Below, one piece after another: positions 59,346 to 64,000 of a DNA stretch of 64,000 bases. Source of the stretch: Luscinia megarhynchos (taxonomy: Eukaryota; Chordata; Aves; Passeriformes; Turdidae); assembly GCA_034336665.1 (NCBI GenBank), contig CM067564.1, positions 44,638,951 through 44,702,950 of the forward strand. The letters run 5' to 3'. Position numbers and translations under genes: made by a program. The notes beneath the pieces are model-generated. The model ran no database searches. It was not told where the DNA came from and saw only the letters and a program-made list of their open reading frames with translations. Position 1 is the first letter of the stretch. Each line of letters begins with the position of its first letter.

Positions 59346-61257
59346 CCTGGATGAAAGGAGCTGGAACCGTGCAATATACTGATTTAATTCCGGGGAGTTG
59401 CTCTAAAGGCTTGTGGGGAGGGTGATCATTCATGCTGGGGGTGATGGCAGAGCGGCTGCAAATTTCTGCTCTCAGCACTCGCAGGGAGGCTGGAGAAGCA
59501 CTTTGGTTATTATTTTCCCTATAAACCATGTATTTTCTCTCTCCACCTGCACTTCTGAAGGGTCTAAACCCACCAGCATGAGTTCTGGGGTGTTTTTGGG
59601 TGGTGGTCTACAGGCAGTGAGGATCCCCTTGGCTGTGCTGTGCCCCCACTGTCCTGGGGGTTTTATAGCTCTGTGAGAGCAGAGAGGAGCTGCTGGGGTG
59701 TAGGTACCCTAAATTTTGTCTTTTTATGTGTGATGCTGCTCTGGGTGGCCCCTTTGCCGTGTCCCCAAGGACCCAGCACAGCACCCAGAGCCCCCTGAGG
59801 CTCTGCAGAGCCAGGGATGAGCTGAGTGGGGATTTATCCTTGCAGGATGATGCTCCGTGGAGGCGAGGTCCTGCTGTGGCACCCGAGCTGCCCTGTGCTG
59901 CAGGGGCTCAAACCCCAAGCTCAGGTGCCTTCAGCAGCTTCATCGATCTCCAGGTGGTCCAGGCAGGATGATGCCTGTAGCAAACCCACCTGTGGATGTG
60001 CAGGAATTCCTCCCTCCCCGCTGCCGAGCTGATGGGGAGTCACACTTAGGAAGGTGCAGGCTGTGAGCCCGGGTGTGCACCTGAGCTCCAGCGCTGTTCC
60101 CAGCCTGACACCTCTCCTGCGTGGCCAGGAGCACCCTCAGCTCAGAGCAGGGCTGCAGGGGAGGGTTTGAGCCCTGCAGGAATCCGGGTGGCCCGGTTGG
60201 GTCCATTCCCCATGTGCAGGCATGTGAAATCTCAGCAGCACTCCCCAGAGCTTTCACTCACTCCTGCCAGCTTCCTGCTCCAGAGCCTGTTTACGTGCTC
60301 AGCTCCTTCCACAACTGGCCCATCTCCACCTAAGGATGTTGTTTCTGAATTCTTGCAATGCCTGCCCTTTCCTTCACAGAGAGATCCTGAGCAAACCTTG
60401 CTTTTTTTTTCTTTTTTCTCCCACTCTCTAAGCAATGCACGCAGTCATCTGGCATTTGTTGTTCTCCAGTTACCTGTGCTATGTTCACTGCCACCCCCAG
60501 GGCCTTGCCAAATATTCCATGTTGCAGAGAGCATTTCCTTTAGGCTTGGAACTGCCAAACAAATCCATAAATTCTTTCACTTGCAGTTTGTGAGGCCACC
60601 CTGATTCTCCAAGGGGGTCTTGCAACTCCTTTGGAGATGAGCCACCCATCTCCCCTAAAACCTCTCTGTTTGACATTGGGGCTTAATAAAAAAAACCCCT
60701 CGTTTTTTCCCTGAACTGCCTGGTGTGGAATGGTACCCAGAGTGAGGGTAGTTCCTCCAGTGCTTCATTATTTGGGAAGTTTGGGGACAGTTTGCCTGAG
60801 CTTCATTGGGTTTTAAGTGCTCTAGCAATGTATTTGTTGTAGTCTGAACACTGAAGCCTTGCAGTGTTTTGCTCTGGGGCTCCTTGAGGAATGCACAGAC
60901 CCAGTGCAAACAGGCAGGAGGGATGTGCTCTGCCCATATCACAGCTCCAGAGGTGCTCAACCATTGGGGCCATCCTAAAACATGCTAGTTTTTATGCTAA
61001 AAAGCCCTGTCTGGGAAGGTAGACAGAGCTGGGGAGAAACAGATAATCTTCCCTGTTACAGTACAAAAATCATATAAGATGTTTTTTTAGCTATAAACTG
61101 AAGAAGTGAAATGCTGTTTAAAGAACTGGCTGTAGTGGAGTTCCCATCTCTATTTTTCAAGTGTTTGGTGGCCAGATTGTGCAATGAGTGGTCAGAGATG
61201 GGGGGGATTCTCTCATCTGGGGTTGCTGTGGTGGAAATAGCATGGAGAAGTGTTCAG

Positions 61258-61353
61258 CAGTGTAGATGTGATGCTTAGGGACATGGTTTAGTGGCATGTT
61301 AGCTTAATGTCTGGGCTGAATCCTCCTAGGGGTCTTTTCCTGCTAATGATTCC
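61258..61353 (+). mobile_element. CR1 LINE 3' tip, third subfamily
   Basis: Sense tail with 'gatgcttagggacatggttt', 'agtggcatgttagcttaatg' and 'ggggtcttttcctgctaatg'. It directly abuts an antisense CR1 fragment. Confidence 0.8.
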
Positions 61354-61496
61354 ATGGGCAGGGACAGCTCCCACTGTCCCAGGTGCTCCAAGCCCCAATG
61401 TCCAGCCTGGCCTTGGACACTGCCAGGGATCCAGGGGCAGCCACAGCTGCTCTGGGCACCCTGTGCCAGGGCCTCACCACCCTCAAGTAAACCTGA
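61354..61496 (-). mobile_element. CR1 LINE 3' fragment
   Basis: The plus strand begins 'gggcagggacagctcccact' and runs through 'cacagctgctctgggcaccc' to 'gggcctcaccaccctcaag'. Its own 3' tip is missing at the junction with the sense copy. Confidence 0.88.
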
Positions 61497-61906
61497 GGTT
61501 CCTTCAAAAATCACTAAACCTCTTTCAAGTCACCTGCTGGCTTTGAATTGCAAATAATGCTGGAAATAGTGATTATTGGTGGGAATCTTGGAACATGCCA
61601 AAAGGAACTTTCATGCCTTTGGGGGGTGCAGAGCTCTGTGGTGGCTTATTTGGGGTGACTTTTTGAGGGTTACACACCCATATGCACTTGATTTGAGCTG
61701 CTGTGTGTCTAGAGCCAGCCTTTGTCACTGAACATTGCTGAAATCCGTTGGGAACCAGAAAATACCAGAATACTTTAAGGAAAAAAAGACCCTCTCTCCT
61801 CCAAGAGGTGAAGCGAAGCTGCTGAAACTCCAAAAAGCACCAAAATCCCTCATTAGTCACCTGCCTATTGGGTCCCAGGTCTTGCTGATGGAAGTTTTCC
61901 CATCAC

Positions 61907-62057
61907 CAGATGTGCCTGTTTAGCAAATCTTTGCATCCCTGCAGCTCAGTGTGTTGCAGGCACCTTTTCTGCCCCGTGAGTAACGTGCTGCTCACGACTC
62001 GCTTGGCCGCGGGCCAGGAGCTCTCACGGACACCAGCGACAGTTTGGTGACAAAGCA
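61907..62057 (-). other. Exon-like CpG-retaining segment, minus strand
   Basis: On the minus strand a strong acceptor (ttctccttgtgtccttgCAG) precedes 151 bp. These are open in one frame for 49 codons (including VVSSTLLTGQKRCLQHTELQ) and followed by CTG|GTGATG. Eight CpGs are kept in this piece. It could be an exon of an antisense transcript, a retained regulatory element, or chance. I recognise no domain. Confidence 0.25.
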
Positions 62058-62339
62058 CTGCAAGGACACAAGGAGAATTCAAACAGCTTATTAAAACCCA
62101 CTCAGTGTGATGCTCTGAGAGCCCAGCAGAGAGCTGGAGGGGGAAGGAATGAGGGTGAACCTTTATTTTGGGTGGTGGGGATTCCAGCGCTACTTTTAGA
62201 TGCGCACCCCAGCAGAGGACAGGCTGAGATTGGTCTTTCAGCAAGGCTCCACTTGGGAATAACATCCAAGGTTCTGTGTCTCGGGGCTGGGTGGCAGCAG
62301 GAAAGGGATGGGTTCCAGTTTGGACAAACTGGGATGGCT

Positions 62340-62605
62340 GGACTTGAGGAGGACGGGAAATGGAAGTCACAGAGCGGCTCTTCTGCATTTTCCTCCCACT
62401 GAGAGACCCCATGTAGGTTCAGATATTTAACAAAGGTGTTTAAAGTTGAAGCTAATTTATCCTTGAATCCAGCTGTGTCTTCTGAAGGCAGTTCAGATGT
62501 CTCTTGGGATGATTTATCCACTAGAGATTCTTGTTTCCATAAATGCTCCCCAACATGGGCTGATGTTGCACCAAAAATATCCAAGATCTGCCCCTGGAAA
62601 CACTT
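62340..62605 (-). other. Protein-like open segment, minus strand
   Basis: A minus-strand frame contains a charged, low-repeat stretch (such as VDKSSQETSELPSEDTAGFK followed by DKLASTLNTFVKYLNL). An acceptor-like tgtttcCAG lies just upstream at about plus-strand 62,600. It has the texture of coding sequence but matches nothing I know. The opposite strand is also open here, which weakens the case. Confidence 0.2.
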
Positions 62606-63672
62606 ATGTTGTGTAACACTGTCTGTATGTGCTCAAAAATGTTAAAAAAAATTTGTTTTGGGATTTGGACCAACTTCTTGCTGGTGGGTCAGGAGTGCAC
62701 CCTAAAGGCTGCAAAATGAACAGGCAAATAGGAAGAGCATGCTCCTTGGGTTTAAAAATCCAATCTGTGCTTGTTGTCAGGTGCAGGACAGATCCTTAGA
62801 AATAGGCAGAGATGGGATCTGTATTAAAAACTCCTCCAAAACTGAAAAGGTAATTTTTTTTTCTTTCTGAGTTGGTCCCATTTTAGATGTCACTTTGAGG
62901 TCTGGTTCGTATCCTTATCATCCTGAACAAAAATTGGATTAATCCAGTTGTTTTTTCTCTGTTTCACAGGCTCTGTGTGCAGGGATCTTTGGTCTTAGGC
63001 CACATGGCTGATGAGGGTGGTGAAAGGGGAAGGAAGGTCATTTTGCAGTGGAAGAATAAGACCTCAGTTATTAATGGCAAAGGCTGAAATTTTCTGTCTC
63101 AGCCTTAATTGATTTTGGCAAATTTAACTGGAGGGGGAGGTAGAAATTGGCTTAGAAATTAAGCTCTAATACTTAAATGTATATTAGATCTATTGTAGAG
63201 AAATGAGGAGACAGCCTTGTTAGACATTTATTCTAAGTGGCTTCTGCTGGATACAGAGAGATGACAAAGAGAAAAATACCCAATTTCTAACTTGGACAAA
63301 GGAGACTTGAAAGGCACTTCAGAAAGGTTTGGAGAAACTCTGTTTGAGAAAGTCCTTCTTTGAAACCTAATAGCAAAGACCACTTTTTTTTTCCTTTACT
63401 CCCTGGAGTGTAAAGGTAGGAGAGCAAGATAAGACATTCCACCATGTAGGCAAATGGGGGGAAAAAAAAAAAAAGGGAAAAGTTTAACTGATACTGCTGC
63501 AGGCTGTGGAAAGTGGAGGGCTCCCAGGGTGACTATTATGTGCTGCTTATCAAAATACTGTGAGCCCTGACTGTGAGAAAAAGCAGAGTAGTTAAAGAGA
63601 TGCTCTGTGCCAGCATGGGTCTGGTTAGCAGTGGTTATACTGGAACAACATCAAGTAACCAAGGTCCTCAAA
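62606..63672. other. Intronic, nothing recognised
   Basis: Ordinary intron sequence with short poly-A and poly-T runs (for example 63,462-63,477). Confidence 0.4.
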
Positions 63673-63784
63673 ATATATCTATATATCTATATATCTATAT
63701 ATCTATATATCTATATATCTATATATCTATATATCTATATGTCTATATATCTATATGTCTATATGTCTATATGTCTATATGTCT
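63673..63784. repeat. 8-bp microsatellite, 14 units of ATAT(A/G)TCT
   Basis: Eight pure ATATATCT units (63,673-63,736) are followed by six units in which ATATGTCT predominates (G, A, G, G, G, G at position 5). There are no length changes. A degenerate remnant continues to about 63,800. Confidence 0.95.
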
Positions 63785-63993
63785 ATACCTGTATCTATAT
63801 CCACATTGAATAAGCTATAAAGTTGTTCTCATTGGACATTTCTAATTTATCAAGCAACAGAATAAATATTTAAAGCACAGGTAAGGGAAGCAAGTTTTCT
63901 ACCATGTACTGAGTGAGTTAATAAGGAGCAGCCTCAAAGCAGGCTGTGATTGCAGAACTCCAAATCAGTATTCTCATCATGTATTTTTTGCAG

Positions 63994-64000
63994 CCATCAC
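63994..64000 (+). CDS. Possible start of exon 2 (window edge)
   Basis: The sequence ttctcatcatgtattttttgCAG ends at 63,993 with a pyrimidine-rich tract typical of a 3' splice site. Seven bases (ccatcac) follow before the window ends. Joined in phase 1 to exon 1 they give GCC ATC AC, that is A-I-T, placing a small residue at the expected end of the signal peptide. This agrees with exon 1 but rests on one splice-site match. Confidence 0.4.

Larger units (their letters stand above)
56669..63993 (+). other. Probable intron 1 (7.3 kb)
   Basis: It is bounded by a GTGAGT donor at 56,669 and a tattttttgCAG acceptor ending at 63,993. It contains CR1 fragments, an ATATATCT microsatellite and A-rich low-complexity DNA. 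A few CpG-retaining patches are listed separately. The donor is strong; the acceptor assignment is inference. Confidence 0.5.

Noticed and set aside
59846..59951. Exon-like segment: acceptor ttatccttgCAG at 59,845 and donor CAG|GTGGTC
   Set aside because: Joined to exon 1 in phase 1 it gives GGA TGA, an immediate stop. It could only be a noncoding or alternative-phase exon, for which there is no evidence.
63573..63813. Open frames of 68-78 codons with [10 protein letters not shown] peptides
   Set aside because: Pure translation of the ATATATCT microsatellite.
1..64000. CRISPR array, tRNA, rRNA, bacterial operons or complete provirus
   Set aside because: The tandem arrays lack repeat-spacer structure. 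I saw no tRNA cloverleaf or rRNA sequence. The LTRs have no gag/pol/env between them.

Overview
The window looks like nuclear DNA from a bird, most likely a passerine. The main evidence is about 30 fragments of the avian LINE CR1 on both strands. Many keep the sense 3' end that reads 'gg(g)acagtggaaggtgtccc...', followed by an 'attctgtgattc'-type tail. There are also two LTR families: one resembles a very common songbird solo LTR, and the other is present in three copies. I see no bacterial or phage signatures: no operons, ribosome binding sites, CRISPR arrays, tRNAs or rRNAs.

Region by region. (1) About 1-55,385 is a gene-poor stretch with no protein-coding gene I can support. It holds dispersed CR1 fragments, a 710-bp solo LTR with a 5-bp target-site duplication (2,752-3,461), and three copies of one LTR family (14,940-15,498 minus, 18,857-19,245 plus, 22,650-23,293 minus). 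It also has a degraded older LINE with a recognisable reverse-transcriptase core (32,745-34,185 minus), a 14-bp minisatellite (39,501-39,595), a four-copy 95-bp tandem array (47,650-48,029), and several short stretches that look like regulatory elements, including a good CTCF-like site. (2) 55,386-56,430 is a complex C-rich/G-rich minisatellite whose G-rich strand is dominated by GGGGAT, with a higher-order period of about 124-137 bp. (3) 56,424-57,020 is a CpG island with GC boxes. Inside it, 56,620-56,668 encodes a short hydrophobic leader ending at a consensus GTGAGT donor, so I read it as the first coding exon of a secreted or membrane protein on the plus strand. (4) 56,669-63,993 would be intron 1. 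It carries CR1 fragments, a microsatellite and a few CpG-retaining islands that may be conserved noncoding elements or unrecognised exons. A good acceptor at 63,992-63,993, in the matching phase, suggests that exon 2 begins with the last seven bases of the window.

The gene cannot be named from 17 residues. Nothing here is a clear new multi-gene system. The best points for a second look are the promoter-adjacent G-quadruplex-type minisatellite, the exon 1/exon 2 pair, the TATA-bearing 95-bp array, the ancient LINE and the CpG-retaining intronic islands. Element boundaries for diverged repeats are good to roughly 5-30 bp.
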